Source: Marasmius tenuissimus
Lineage: Eukaryota; Basidiomycota; Agaricomycetes; Agaricales; Marasmiaceae
Direction of reading: 5' to 3'
Assembly (NCBI GenBank): GCA_029532415.1
Contig: JAQOTA010000014.1
Coordinates: 124,001 to 188,000, forward strand
Length of the DNA stretch: 64,000 bases
The translations under genes and the position numbers were made by a program. The notes beneath the pieces were generated by a model. It was not told the DNA's origin and made no database searches. It was given only the letters and a program-made list of their open reading frames with translations. Position 1 is the stretch's first letter; each line of letters starts with the position of its first letter. This document shows positions 24,113-34,907 of this stretch, one piece after another.

Positions 24113-24261
24113 ATGTTGAGGAGTAATTCTATTGTGTTGTAAGATATGACATCAGTATGACTTCAGACTTTGGACAGCATCATTCATGATGTCCTGAGTG
24201 ACATCATGTACTCCACTGGACATTATAAAAGGTATGAGCATCTTTAAGATGGGGCACCAAC

Positions 24262-25281
24262 ATGCACCCCCTCTCTAAAGCTAAACAAAAGCTTATCCTG
24301 GAACTTGCTGCAGATCCCAGCCTTTCTGCCAGGGATATTGCAGCCAAAGTGCTTTGTAGCAAGACCACAGTCACCAACTACATCAACAAACTGCTCCCTG
24401 ACAAGGAGAACCCTCGTGGTTGCCATCCCAAGAAACTCACCTCCCGTGATGAACACCATATCCTGACACAAATCCACACTGGTGCTTCCAAGGATGCCTC
24501 TCACATGACCCAGACACTCAACACTGTCCTGGACTCCCCTATCACTCCACAAACCACCAGAGATCTCCTTCACAAGCATCATATGTATGCCACAAAACAG
24601 AAAAAGAAACTACTACTCAAGCCATACCACAAGCGGGGCAGGTTGGCATGGGCACGGAAGCACATGAACTGGACAGTGGAAGACTGGAAAAGGGTTATGT
24701 TCACAGATGAGTCCAAGGTGAACCAATATGAGTCAGATGGGAGGTCATATGTGTGGAAAACAAAGGGAGATCCACTACTGGAGTGGGAGGTGAAGGAAAC
24801 TGTGAAGTTTGGGGGAGGGAATATAATGGTTTGGGGATGTATGAGCTGGAATGGTGTGGGGCAGTTGGTGGAGGTTGAGGGGAGGATGGATGCACAGCAG
24901 TATGTGGACATTTTGGAGGAGCATTTGCCAATTAGCAGGGAAACTCTCAACCTTTCTTCTGACAAATTCATCTTTCAACAAGATAACAACCCCAAACACA
25001 TATCAAAATTGGCCTCCAAGTGGTTCAAAGACAATGGAATTGAGGTTATGGAGTGGCCTTCCCAGTCTCCTGACCTCAACCCCATTGAGAACCTTTGGAA
25101 ACACCTTAAAAGTCGACTTACAGGCTATGATGTACCCCCTTCTGGAGTTTATGAATTGTGGGACAGGGCAGCAGAGGAGTGGGTGAAGATTGAGGTGGAA
25201 GTGTGTCAGAAGCTGATAGAAAGTATGCCTAGACGGTGTGCTGCAGTGATCAAGGCCAAGGGAGGCCATACAAAGTACTAG
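24262..25281 (+). CDS. Tc1-family DD34E transposase, intact
   Basis: Cut-and-paste transposase of 339 aa in one exon, the usual length for Tc1. The N-terminal third is a paired-like helix-turn-helix (SARDIAAKVLCSKTTVTNYI, residues about 22-41) with a second DNA-binding helix region. The catalytic domain has the first Asp in VMFTDESKVN, the second in FIFQQDNNPKH and the Glu in SPDLNPIENLW. Thirty-four residues lie between the second Asp and the Glu, giving the canonical DD34E. The motif FGGGNIMVWGCMSW is also typical. The start at 24262 is chosen because homologues begin just before the first HTH and the upstream bases are stop-containing. No stop or frameshift is seen, unlike the surrounding LINE, so it could be active. 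Its likely partner sites are the paired motifs in each inverted repeat. Confidence 0.95.
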   Translation: MHPLSKAKQKLILELAADPSLSARDIAAKVLCSKTTVTNYINKLLPDKENPRGCHPKKLTSRDEHHILTQIHTGASKDASHMTQTLNTVLDSPITPQTTRDLLHKHHMYATKQKKKLLLKPYHKRGRLAWARKHMNWTVEDWKRVMFTDESKVNQYESDGRSYVWKTKGDPLLEWEVKETVKFGGGNIMVWGCMSWNGVGQLVEVEGRMDAQQYVDILEEHLPISRETLNLSSDKFIFQQDNNPKHISKLASKWFKDNGIEVMEWPSQSPDLNPIENLWKHLKSRLTGYDVPPSGVYELWDRAAEEWVKIEVEVCQKLIESMPRRCAAVIKAKGGHTKY

Positions 25282-25292
25282 AATGTAAAACC

Positions 25293-25522
25293 CACTGATT
25301 TTGACCCCCCGGTCAAAAAACTGGCCAAATGCAATTTTGACTTGAATGTGGAATATCTCCACACTGGGAGCTGATAATCCAATGGGGTAAACTGCACCTG
25401 AAAGTGGTGCTTTCAGGGTCCATTTTGTGTATCTAGAGTATTAGGTAATCATGCTCCATGGTCGAGATATGGGCCATTCTTTATGGGGTACCCCAACATT
25501 TGGTCAGTTTTTTGGGTGACTG
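25293..25522. repeat. Tc1 inverted repeat, right
   Basis: Reverse complement of 23884-24112 with about seven differences and a one-base T-run change. It ends GTGACTG before TA. Confidence 0.92.
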
Positions 25523-25793
25523 TAAGCCATCGCCGTTTTATGCGGGAGTTCCACCCACATTATTTGAAGGAAAAAACCATAATACCATAGAACCATAGAC
25601 CATACCGTGCTGTACCCATTTAAGGTAAGCAGACTCCTCAGGGAAATGCACTTACGCACTGTGTGTGGGACTCGAGACTTTGTGCTCGGCTGATGCAAGC
25701 TTTACTACCAGGACTCAACACCTGTTCTCGTGCACCGGAAAGAGGGTACTGCCGTCGTCTTACTTACCTGTGTCATTCCCTCATACCGGTGCA

Positions 25794-28700
25794 TCACGCT
25801 AAATCTGTCTCTATACCCACTAAAACCCCAATGTGCGAAGCCCAGTTCGCGTCAAGGTTCTTTCTGTTGTGCAGAATCTTCTTCCATGTATTCTCCACCG
25901 TAACTGCACTCAGCGCTTTTCGCTCAAAGTGTTTGTTAGTCATCCTTCTATCCAGTTGCAGCCGTTCATTTATCATTTTCTCCCATCGTCAAACCACCTT
26001 GTTAACAGAGAAAGCTTTGTTCTCTTCTCTGATTACTCGTTCACATCTTAACTGCCATATCAAGTATGTGGATTCTGCAATCAATATTGTCCACAGCCTC
26101 GCATCTCCCCTTAAGTTCTTCGCTGCTTCTTTGTCAATTATTTCGCTGTCCCTGCTCCAAGGATCATTCCCAGGCCTGGTTTGATCCATGGCAGTGTCTC
26201 GACTTTCTCCCATAGGGCTTCTACTCTTTGCCAGATTTCCCTCTGCCCTGCACTTTCACATTCTGTCAGGATGTGCTGTAGTGACTCTATTTTTCCGAAG
26301 CAGTGTTCACAGTAAGCTCTTTCTCTCATCTCAACAGAGAACGAGGGTCTTAGCCACTGCGTCCCCACCATGAAAGCATCATGGGCTGCCGTCCATAGAA
26401 ACTGTCTTGTCTTTCTCATCAATGCCTTGGACTTCATTTCACGCCATATTCTTTCCTCAGTTGGTTTGAACCCAAATGTTTCTTCAATCTGAGCTTTGAT
26501 AAGTTCTATTGACCTCCTTGTACGTTCTCTCTGGGGCTTCTTGAGTGCTTTGATTTCTCATATTGCCTTGTATGCCCTTGCCTGTGTTAGCAAAGCTAAC
26601 TTCATTCCTGTGAGTCGCACTCTCTCGTCTATCTCGTACGTTATCTCCTCTGCTGGCATTTTTTGGGCTTCAATTGCAATATTTTTTGCTTGTTGGTTAT
26701 GCTTAAGACTCCTTTGCTTGGATTTTCCATCTAAGAACCTTACTGGTGTCTGTCTCTTCTGCAGGGCTGTGATAGCTGCCCTCATATGTGTGTGTTCTTT
26801 GACATCTGGGAATCCAGTATCCTCCAGTTCTGCCCTTCTTGTGGTCAGGGCATTTATTGTCCACCCCGATAGACCCTCTATTTCTATACCTTTCTCTGGG
26901 GGTAACATTTCTGCTATTTTGATAATCATAGCCAGCTCACTGGCTTGTTTGGTCTGGGATGTTTCCACTTTTGGGAGGGATATCATCACTATCCGGTCCA
27001 ATTCATCCTCCCCTCCATCTGGGCCATGTATTATTGCAACTGCGCTTGTCTTTGCATCATCGTCTCCCTGTTTTGTCACTTTTGTGGCAATCGTAACCCG
27101 TTCCCTATTTTCTCCTCTGTCCCCTCAGTCATTGTTTTTGGGGAAGTGAGGTAGCACATTGGATGTCTCTCCTGATGTAAAAACTCTGAGTGTTTCTTGC
27201 AGTCCGTTGCCTGTGACTAGACCTCAATCAAACATAGTCCAATCACTGTCACTGTCCATCCATTCTTCTCTCTCTCGTTGGAAATCCCCCAGGAATGTTT
27301 CCCGGGGATCCCATTTCTCTGGTAGTGTGTTCAAAAGATCCTTTGCTCTCTCTATACACTTGTGGGGGTGTGTACAGCCATGTTCACTCCACAGGGCCTC
27401 ACATTCATCACAACTGCACTCGGGCTGACCATTGTGTTCCACATTTAGTTCCATCTCTGTGATATCAAGTGCTTCCCCAGTAGTTCTAACGTTGTGGTCA
27501 TTCCGCAGACAGTAGCTCGCTGCAGACCTGTTTATCCGCCTTATTTGGTTGTGTGCCATGGCATGGTACCAGATTGGAAAACTTCTCACTGTTTCCCGGC
27601 TGAAGGAGATTCCCTCCACTCTGATCCCATATTTTTTTGCTAGAGTATCCATTATTATGAGTTCAGTTGGTAGTTTTGACCGATTGCCTATGTGGGGTGT
27701 CCATGATTGTAGGAGAAAGTTGATTCGTACATCGAGGTGTACATTCTGCTGGTCTTTGGGCACATTTAGTGCATACAATCTGTCTGCTATTTTTGCCCAC
27801 AGGCGTCGGTTTGAGCTGAAGTCTAAGTAATCTCTCACCCATACCAGGTTGATCGCGTCGTTCCGTGCTTCAAGATCAAGGAGTTTCCTTCCTCCCCATC
27901 TCGTGTCATTATGAACCATGTCTTTACTCACAGGGTTTCTGTCCTTCTCATCCCAAAAGAATCTTCGTATGTGTTTCTCTAGTCTTCCCTGTATCTCACT
28001 GGGCATTCCTTGCACCTTAGTGAGATACTGTGTCATTCCTCCAATGACCATCTGTGTTATATGTGTCCGTCCTTCCATTGAGGGGGAGGTTTTATTCCAT
28101 CTCTCAAGTGACTTATCTATCTTCTCAAGGGTTGGTGCCCATACTGATTCTTGATTTACTTTACTCCCAAACCAGGCCCCTAGGACTCTGACTGCTTCCC
28201 CGTCTGATGCAATATGTATGCCATCTGGGATCTTTTCAATATTATTGGGAGCTACCTCACTCAGAATCTCTTCCCCTCTTTCTCGACCTCCTTCAGTGTC
28301 TGCAGTGATCTCGCTCTGTGTGGCAGTCTGTTGCTGCTCAGTGTCATTCTCAGTCTCCATCTCTGGAGCTTGGTGTTCCTCTGTTGTGGGTGTTTGCAAA
28401 TGCTCCACTGTTATTCTCGAGGTATTCAGTACTCTGAACTTGGCTACTCTCTCTTGATGTTTCTGTTCACCAATGGGAATTATTTCTGTCTTCCTATCAT
28501 TGAATTTTGCCCCTGACACCCCACACCAGGTTTCCTTGATTTCATCCACTGTCTTCAGGCTGTCAAATTCTGACAGTATTACGGTTGTGTCATCTGCAAA
28601 TAGATTTGCCACTATTTTCTCCCCTATTCCTGGTATTTGCATTCCTTGTATCGTGGAATTTCTTAGCATTGCTGACAGAGGTTCTATTGCCAGATCAAAC

Positions 28701-31387
28701 AAGAGACAGGATAGCAGATCTCCCCTTGTCACCTTAAAGTATTTGCTCTTGTGTCCATTCAGAATCACACATGTCTCTGCTGAGGCATGGAGTGCTCTCA
28801 CTGTGTTTATGAAAGTTTCCGGTATGTTGAACTTCTTGAGTACATGCCAGAGGTAGTCATGGGCTATCTTGTCATATGCTTTTTCCTGGTCTAATGCCAC
28901 TATCACTCCGTTCTGGCCTGTTGCCTCCATGTAGTGCATTATCATCCTAATTAGTTTTGTCTGGTCCGTGATCTGTCTACCTGGTACAAAACCAGCTTGG
29001 CTTGGGTGTATAATGCCTGTAACTACTTTCGCAAGCTTCATTGACAACGTCTTGGTTAAGAGCTTGTAGTCTGTATTCAATAGTGTGATTGGACGATAGT
29101 TTGCAATGGATGATCTATCATTCTTTTTATATAGTGGGCAAAGCCACCCTTCTGCAAATCCTGTTCCTTCAGAAACCCCATATTCTTCTATATCAGTTAT
29201 TGCTGCAAGCAGTAGTCCCATCACATTGAAGGCTGTCTCAGGGCTTATTTCTTTCATGTTCTCAAATTCATCATGAAGCACCTTCCACAGTTCAAAAGGT
29301 ATACCATCCAGCCCCGGTGCTGAATCTTTTGCTACTTCTGCCAGGGCAGATAGGAGATCACTGTACTGAACCCTCATGCCCAAGTACGTGCTGTCATTCT
29401 CTGCGAGTTTGCTTGTGATGTTCTCAAGGCTCTGCTGTATGCATTTCTCCCATATCTCCTTGTCTTCTAGCATATCTCTTTTTTGTAGGTCATCATGGTA
29501 TTCTTTTGTCATCTCTGACATCTTTTCAGATTCTTTCTCAAAGTCCTGGTCTCTGTCTGAGTTCAGGTCGGTGTTTGGCTTCCTCAGTGCGTGTATTACA
29601 TCCCTTGATTTCTGTTCCTTACTGCTGCGTGTCCAGTATTTGGATAGGGTTTCACCCTCTAGTGCATTCCTTGCACCAAGGTGCTTCCGGGTACTATTAT
29701 GCCTGATTGAATTTAGTTTTTCCAGCTCCTCTGTAATATTCGAGGCTGATTCAATTCGTTCTTCCTCATCAAGGTCGGAGTTATTGATCACCGTTGCCAG
29801 TCGTTCTTCTGCCGCCTGGATTTCCTCTTCAATTTTTGGTATGTATGCCTTGGCCCACTCCCTTGCTTTCACAAGTATTTTTTGCTTGAAATTTTGCCAT
29901 ATTGTTTGTGGGTTCCTTTGGCTTGTTCTTCCTTCTTGTTGAACCTCCTTTAATTCCTGGAGCGCCTCAAGACCGGTTTCACGTACAAATGTTCTAAAAA
30001 CCTTGTCTCTTAGTAGTCTGATAGGTACAGTCCATCGGCCTCTTCCTATACTTGGGGCATCCTTACAGGATATGACCACTGAGACTAATTTATGGTCTGT
30101 CACCGGGGTTCCAATTGCCTCTGCCTGCCATGCATGTGCGGTTTCTGCCACATTTCCTTTCATGTACATGCGGTTGATTCTTGATTGAGATCCGGTCGCT
30201 TTTTGAAGGTATGTATACATCTTGCTTGATGGGAATGTTTCCCTCCGAGTGTCATGTAAGCTCAACTGGAGCTTTAGGTCTTCAAGAGCCACCCTTGCTT
30301 CTCTGGGGTCATCCCTTGCTGGGAGTCTATCCAGTGTGTTTGATTCAACCATGTTACAGTCGCCTATCATTATGTCTGGCCTGCGTGTATGCGGGTTGTC
30401 CTCAAAGAAACGTGCTAGTGATTCCCAGAACACCGCATTCTCTTCCCCTTCTCGTTCTGACACGTTTGGTGCATATATTCCTAGGATTGTTATTATTCTT
30501 TCTCTGTGCCATTCAGTTTCAACTAGGATTGCACACCCCGGCACAATCTCTGTCACTTTTGGCTCTTTCCCTAATGGCACTTTGTTCCTGTTCAAAACCA
30601 CTGCAACTCCTCCTCGACGTGTGGAATGCTCCGGGTCCACTGTTGTCAGAATTCTCATTTGTTTCCCAAAGACATCCTCTACCTCACGGCATCTCTCGTG
30701 ATCCATGTGTGTTTCCTGTACCACCAATATACCTATGTTTCGATCATGTATTAATTGATTCACATGACTCCATTTGTTTTCTTCATGATAGGGGTTGGGG
30801 TTTCTGAAGCCCCTTATGTTTAGGGTTGCTATCTTGATATTTGCTCGTGAGATTTTCTTCTTATTGCGCCTTCGCACCCCTGCCACTCTCTGCACTACCC
30901 CGTAGTGTGCACTTGGCTTAGAGACCCTGCTCTCTGGCATAGTCTCTATTTCTATGTCTTGGTTTGTGTCCCCTTTGAAAGTTTCCCGTTGTGCTATTGC
31001 TGTCATAGGATCATCAAGCTGTGCTGCTTGCCCTCTGTCCCTCTCTCGCATGTCTGTGAGATTTTCCGGGATGTTTGCTCTCAGTTCGCTGTTATCATTT
31101 ACACTGAGGTTCTCCCATTCTTGGATTATAGCCATTAGGCTTTCCACGTCTACTTCCATTTTGTCCGTGGTTCTCTCGCCAGGCCCTCCTGGTGCCTGGT
31201 CAACTGAATTTTGTGGGGCACCTTTGCGGTTGCCGCCACTTGTGTCCACGTCTCTTTGTCTGAGATACGCGTCACCTTTGGGAATCACACTTCGTCCACC
31301 GAAATGCCTGGTTGTATCACCCCTGCCCCTTCTCTGGGGCGGCACGTAGTGTATTGCCCTGCTCTGTACACCAGAACTGTCGGGCAT
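25794..31387 (-). pseudogene. LINE ORF2: endonuclease, reverse transcriptase, RNase H, broken by TGA codons
   Basis: Replicative protein of the LINE. The first 1,387 codons (31387-27224) hold an apurinic-type endonuclease (IKIATLNIRGF, VVQETHMDHE, MIGDCNMVE, TDHKLVSVV) and a reverse transcriptase (APGLDGIPFELW, NYRPITLLNTDYKLLTK, VALDQEKAYDKIAH, FADDTTVIL). A Cys/His tail follows (CSCDECEALWSEHGCTHPHKC). The same frame continues through TGA at 27226-27224 and 27127-27125 into an RNase H domain (TSAVAIIHGPDGG, KQASELAMIIKIAE). It then passes TGA at 26560-26558 to a zinc-binding segment (YCEHCFGKIESLQHILTECE). A frame change near 26140 leads to the last conserved part (ARLWTILIAESTYLIWQLRC) and GVLVGIE at 25810; TGA 25991-25989 interrupts it. 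Two motif changes suggest inactivity: SRIN for the usual SRID in the endonuclease, and GDLLSC for GDPLSC in the polymerase. Confidence 0.88.
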
Positions 31388-31429
31388 GCTGTAAAATTTA
31401 GTATTACCGGAGGTGAAATTGAGACTTAC

Positions 31430-31699
31430 TTATGCTAAGGTACTTACCTGAGATCCATCTTCATGTATACTACCTGAGTTTGCCAGATTGTTCGCAACGC
31501 ACTCAAGAGGGCAGCCGCCTGTCTGATGGTCAGGGATAGGCCCCCGAGTCCCCTGACTCCTGCAGGTTTCACAATGCTCGATTGAGCCGCCCCTCGTCTG
31601 CAGGCACAAGAGGCAGGGATGCACCTGGTCCCCGGAACCCTCCCGTGTTCCAGGAGGGTCTGTGGTGCCTAATCTTATCGAATTTTGCTGTAGATTCAT
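31430..31699 (-). CDS. Small Cys-rich ORF between LINE ORF1 and ORF2
   Basis: An 89-codon frame, intact, on the element strand. It contains HPCLLCLQ, then EHCETC, then GGCPLEC, three Cys pairs compatible with one small zinc-binding fold. It ends 43 bp before the ATG of ORF2. I do not recognise a known product. It could be a third LINE protein, the N-terminus of ORF2 reached by frameshifting, or a chance ORF; the regular Cys spacing favours a real protein. Confidence 0.4.
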   Translation of the reverse strand: MNLQQNSIRLGTTDPPGTREGSGDQVHPCLLCLQTRGGSIEHCETCRSQGTRGPIPDHQTGGCPLECVANNLANSGSIHEDGSQVSTLA

Positions 31700-31924
31700 G
31701 TGGGTTAGCGTTATAGACTTGCTATGTCTGTGTGTGGGTAATTGAAAGCTAGATTCTTATCATGTTATCATGCCATTTCACACTCGGGCATGGTTCATTC
31801 AGGCCATTGATCATACTTGTTCCAGCAATGAGAAGTAGCAGGCAGGTCTAGATTCATTTCGAAAGGGTTATACATAAGGGGTGCACATAGGGGTGTTTAG
31901 TCGTAGCCAGTGGTATACAGCCAC

Positions 31925-33250
31925 CTATTGTAGAGCATCGTAACAATTATAAGTGAAACGTGTGTTACGAGGGGCAGTGGGGTCGAACCTCGAGTTTCCT
32001 CCACCATGACCACCAAAGTTTCCTCTACCCCTGATTCCCCAACCACCACGTCCGTGGCCCCAAGCTGCAGCGAAACCTATGCTGGTGTGTTCCCGAATCC
32101 AGTTTCGGATAGTATCGAGGGATGGTCCGAACCACCCGGGGATCTTGGGGTATGGGCATCCGTGCGAGGGGTGGCACTCACTCCTGCAAAGGAGGCATGG
32201 CTTGAAAGCAGGGACTCTAGTGCAAAAGTGGGTGAGTCCAAGCCTGTAAAAGTCGTCGGCATGCTCCCTGATGATCGATAGTAGTCGTCGGTGAGTGAGG
32301 GTCAGAATGTTGAGTGGCATTCCTCGAAGTTGGTATGCCGAAGCCGCAGTGTCGAGCTTGGTGGTTTCAATGAACACAATGTACCACGTCGACATTAGTT
32401 CCGCCATTCTCTCTGCTGTGGTTGTGCCAAGGAAGCCGGTGTTCTGCGCAATTTGATGCACGAAGGCAACCATGGCGGGGTGGAATGCAAGGATAAGTTT
32501 GATGTGGACCAAGAGCCTGTCCAGTGAGGCCTGGTCGCTTGGGAGTCGCTGCAATGACACCATGTCTATTAGGGGCCACGCTTCGGCAGTCGGATTGACT
32601 TTGTGGAAGAGTACATGTGGGCCCTCAGCCCATGAGAAAACTCTCCTCGACATGATGAAGGCTTTCAACTCTGTGTTCTCCTTCGGAATCTGCACGATTG
32701 CAATAGACAGCCCATCGAACGGTTTATCAGAGTGGACAGTAGAGTCAGCTCTGATTACAGTGACAGTGCCCAGAGCCCAGGCGTTGATTTTGTTCTCGAG
32801 GTCCACTTCAGTGTCGGGGTAGTTTTCCCGGTGACGTTTACCTCCCCCATAGAACTGAGCAAAAGCGTAGTTGTCAGGGTCGCATTCGATTTCTTCAACC
32901 TGCAATGAGGCTACTCTGTACACTAGGCGGAAGTGCGCTGCCATAGGGAGGGGAAAGGGGCCTTCGGAAAAGGTATGTTCGATATGCGTGAGTTGGACTG
33001 CAGGGATGGCATCTGTCATGTTGCGAGTCGGGTCCTGGTCTTGTCCACGTGGGAGTCCTTCGAGGGAGCAGAGGTCAATAGGAAATGGAAACACCACTGG
33101 CGGTGGCAGTTGGACAGGTGTTTGTTGTCCCTGGGGCATCCGTTGTTGAGCTCCGGGCTGAAGTTGGTGGTCACCATTCGTACCAGCCGTTTGTACAACT
33201 GGTGGTTGCTGGTTTGCACCATTGGCCATGTTGAAGTCCTCTGCGGACAT
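31925..33250 (-). CDS. LINE ORF1 protein (Gag-like, nucleic-acid binding)
   Basis: Intact 441-aa frame that should package LINE RNA. The N-terminus is Gln/Pro-rich. The body (about residues 90-340) is a globular domain rich in hydrophobic segments (FRLVYRVASLQVEEIECD, AWALGTVTVI, LLVHIKLILAFHPAMVAFV). Near residue 360 lies a Cys/His cluster CLLCRSECHPSHGCPYP that can act as a zinc knuckle. The C-terminus is a Gly/Arg-rich tail (GRGGWGIRGRGNFGGHGGGN), a typical RNA-binding region. The ATG at 33250 is chosen because the frame is open from it to 31925 and it follows the long 5' UTR. It has no visible lesions, in contrast to ORF2. Confidence 0.75.
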   Translation of the reverse strand: MSAEDFNMANGANQQPPVVQTAGTNGDHQLQPGAQQRMPQGQQTPVQLPPPVVFPFPIDLCSLEGLPRGQDQDPTRNMTDAIPAVQLTHIEHTFSEGPFPLPMAAHFRLVYRVASLQVEEIECDPDNYAFAQFYGGGKRHRENYPDTEVDLENKINAWALGTVTVIRADSTVHSDKPFDGLSIAIVQIPKENTELKAFIMSRRVFSWAEGPHVLFHKVNPTAEAWPLIDMVSLQRLPSDQASLDRLLVHIKLILAFHPAMVAFVHQIAQNTGFLGTTTAERMAELMSTWYIVFIETTKLDTAASAYQLRGMPLNILTLTHRRLLSIIREHADDFYRLGLTHFCTRVPAFKPCLLCRSECHPSHGCPYPKIPGWFGPSLDTIRNWIREHTSIGFAAAWGHGRGGWGIRGRGNFGGHGGGNSRFDPTAPRNTRFTYNCYDALQ

Positions 33251-34060
33251 ATCCTGGACTTGGGAGTGAGGGGTGGGCTTCTTTCGTTTGAGGCTGGGTG
33301 AGAGGCTGTCCGCAGGGTTCTCGTTGTCCGAACTCTATTGGTGTTCGTACCGAAGCAATCAGCACCTTCCCCCGCTTTAGTTTGGGGGGAAGAGGGTCTC
33401 TTACTGAGTTATTCTCGAATTCAGTTTTCTCTGCTCTCTTCTCTTTGCCGAGGCTTCCAGTGCGACGCGTCTTTGGGTGACATGCCTTACACAGCGACTG
33501 GTTGCGGCTTTCGTCCTTTGGGACCGGGAAAGGCTTTGGCGACAGAGTGGGCGACAAGAGTTTTATGCAAGGAATTTTGAAAGACCTCAGCCTTTTATTC
33601 CGGTTCCGGTATTTGTAAGTGTTTGATTGCATATGGCATGATCGTGAATTTTTCACCGTCTTGAGGGCGTCGTTTGCTGTTCAGCTGTCGCTGCTGTCGC
33701 TGTCAATGACGCCTCTGGCAGGGAACTGTGGTGGTTCATGGATAAGGAGGTGATTGTTTTACGTCCCACTTTGGATCCATTTTAACTCTGTATACAAACG
33801 TGACATTGTAATACATTCACGGAAGTCATTACGGCGAGGGTTTCCCACTCGCGCCCTTTCATCTCTGGGCTGGCAATTGCACATCGGCCCACTCGACTGC
33901 ATCGTAGTGGTTTGCCTTGTGCACTTCGGCACATTTAACCTCGTACACTGCATGTACGAGGACATCCAGTTTTTTCCCCGTCCATTGCGGGTACTTCCTT
34001 GGCCATCATCTAGGCCGGACACCGAACCAACATCGTGGTTCTAGATCAAGGGGTCCTCTG
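33251..34060 (-). other. LINE 5' untranslated region
   Basis: About 810 bp between the 5' target duplication and ORF1. Open frames here on both strands have no motifs. It presumably carries the internal promoter expected of a LINE; no recognisable promoter element was identified. Confidence 0.6.
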
Positions 34061-34072
34061 ACATGACATATG
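34061..34072. repeat. LINE target-site duplication, right copy
   Basis: ACATGACATATG, identical to 23801-23812, immediately beyond the LINE 5' end. Confidence 0.85.
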
Positions 34073-34302
34073 TTCGTCTCTTTCAGCGCCTTGACTTCTT
34101 GCTTCCCTTATAGTCATTGCACACCCATTTTTTACACCTCCTCGTCAAACCAGCACATACCAGATGGTACTACCATTATATCAAGTCAACCAAGTTCGGA
34201 AATTAGTAGGGAAGGACTCACAAATACGGTCTCGCAGCCCTTTTTTGAACAAGCAATGACAGTATCGTCAGGATCGTCAATCTCGTCCCCGCAGATGCAT
34301 AC

Positions 34303-34541
34303 TCAAGCAGTAACTCGTGCCTTCCGCTTCTGCCCAGCCCGAGTCTCGGTCGCAACCGCAACGAAAGGTGCTTGGGCTTGGGCTTCTAGGATATCCATCA
34401 CGCTGATGTACGGCCCTCCAGGTGTGTCTGCTAACTTTTCGATGAGTGGACTCGTGCCGATTTTCCTCTCACTTACCTCCCTCATACTGTGTAGTGTTGT
34501 TGCCATTGGATAAAATGCCATCCATATCACCATCATCTTCA
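34303..34541 (-). pseudogene. 3' exons of a host gene split by the copia element
   Basis: Continuation of the gene at 40093-42443. The first exon fragment reads EDDGDMDGILSNGNNTTQYE and is spliced by gtaagtgag...gttagcag into GDTPGGPYISVMDILEAQ, ending ARVTA before TGA at 34305-34303. Both sides of the copia are acidic and Lys-rich, and the frame continues across the insertion (KVAD, then EDDGD) if the element is removed. Function unknown. Confidence 0.6.
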
Positions 34542-34865
34542 TGATGAGCCAGCATGACGCCTAGCGCAGAGGACTACAACATGGATACACTACTACTTAC
34601 CAGAGAGGAGTTTAGAGAGATAGAGGCGAGACGTAGAAGCTCAAGCACACACTGTAGATTCAGGTAGAGAACTATGAGCTTATATACATGTAAAGACAAT
34701 AGAACTACCATATAAGGACGACAATAGAAATTGTACATATGAGCATAATGAACAATAAAAGAATGGAACAATAGCGAATGCATTGTCCCACATAATACAA
34801 TGGCGGGAAGTATGAACCGGGACTTCGGATATACCGGGATCTAATAATAGTCCACAGATTCAACA
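34542..34865 (-). repeat. Copia 3' LTR
   Basis: 324 bp, starting (plus strand) TGATGAGCCAGCATGACGC and ending GATTCAACA. Matches 39772-40092 along its length. Confidence 0.93.
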
Positions 34866-34876
34866 CACCCCCTCGC
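34866..34876 (-). promoter_or_regulatory. Polypurine tract
   Basis: GCGAGGGGGTG on the element strand, directly before the 3' LTR start TGTTGAATC. This is the expected position of the plus-strand primer. Confidence 0.65.
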
Positions 34877-34907
34877 TAAGTGCAGCTGAAAAGCGCATCT
34901 GAGCAAA

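Larger units (their letters stand above)
23884..25522 (+). mobile_element. Tc1/mariner transposon with long inverted repeats
   Basis: A 1,639-bp element bounded by TA dinucleotides (23882-23883 and 25523-25524), with terminal CAGTC...GACTG. The inverted repeats are about 229-230 bp (23884-24112 and 25293-25522) and nearly identical, with roughly seven differences. It encodes one intact transposase. It lies inside the 3' UTR of the LINE, so it inserted later; flanking LINE sequence is 23835-23881 and 25525 onward. Confidence 0.95.
23813..34060 (-). mobile_element. Full-length non-LTR retrotransposon (LINE), carrying a nested Tc1 element
   Basis: Element on the minus strand with its 5' end at 34060 and its 3' poly(A) tail at 23834-23813 (22 nt). 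It is flanked by a perfect 12-bp duplication ACATGACATATG. After subtracting the Tc1 insertion and its duplicated TA it is about 8.6 kb. Parts in order: a 5' UTR of about 810 bp, ORF1 (33250-31925), a small Cys-rich ORF (31699-31430), ORF2 with endonuclease, reverse transcriptase and RNase H (31387 to about 25794), then the 3' UTR. Presence of RNase H and an apurinic-type endonuclease fits the Tad1/I-like fungal LINEs; clade assignment would need a tree. Confidence 0.9.

Noticed and set aside
26496..27149. 217-codon plus-strand frame with hydrophobic segments
   Set aside because: Antisense of the LINE RNase H region, which has recognisable motifs on the other strand.
33754..34044. Plus-strand frame of 96 codons near the LINE start
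   Set aside because: Lies in the LINE 5' UTR on the opposite strand, without motifs or splicing.
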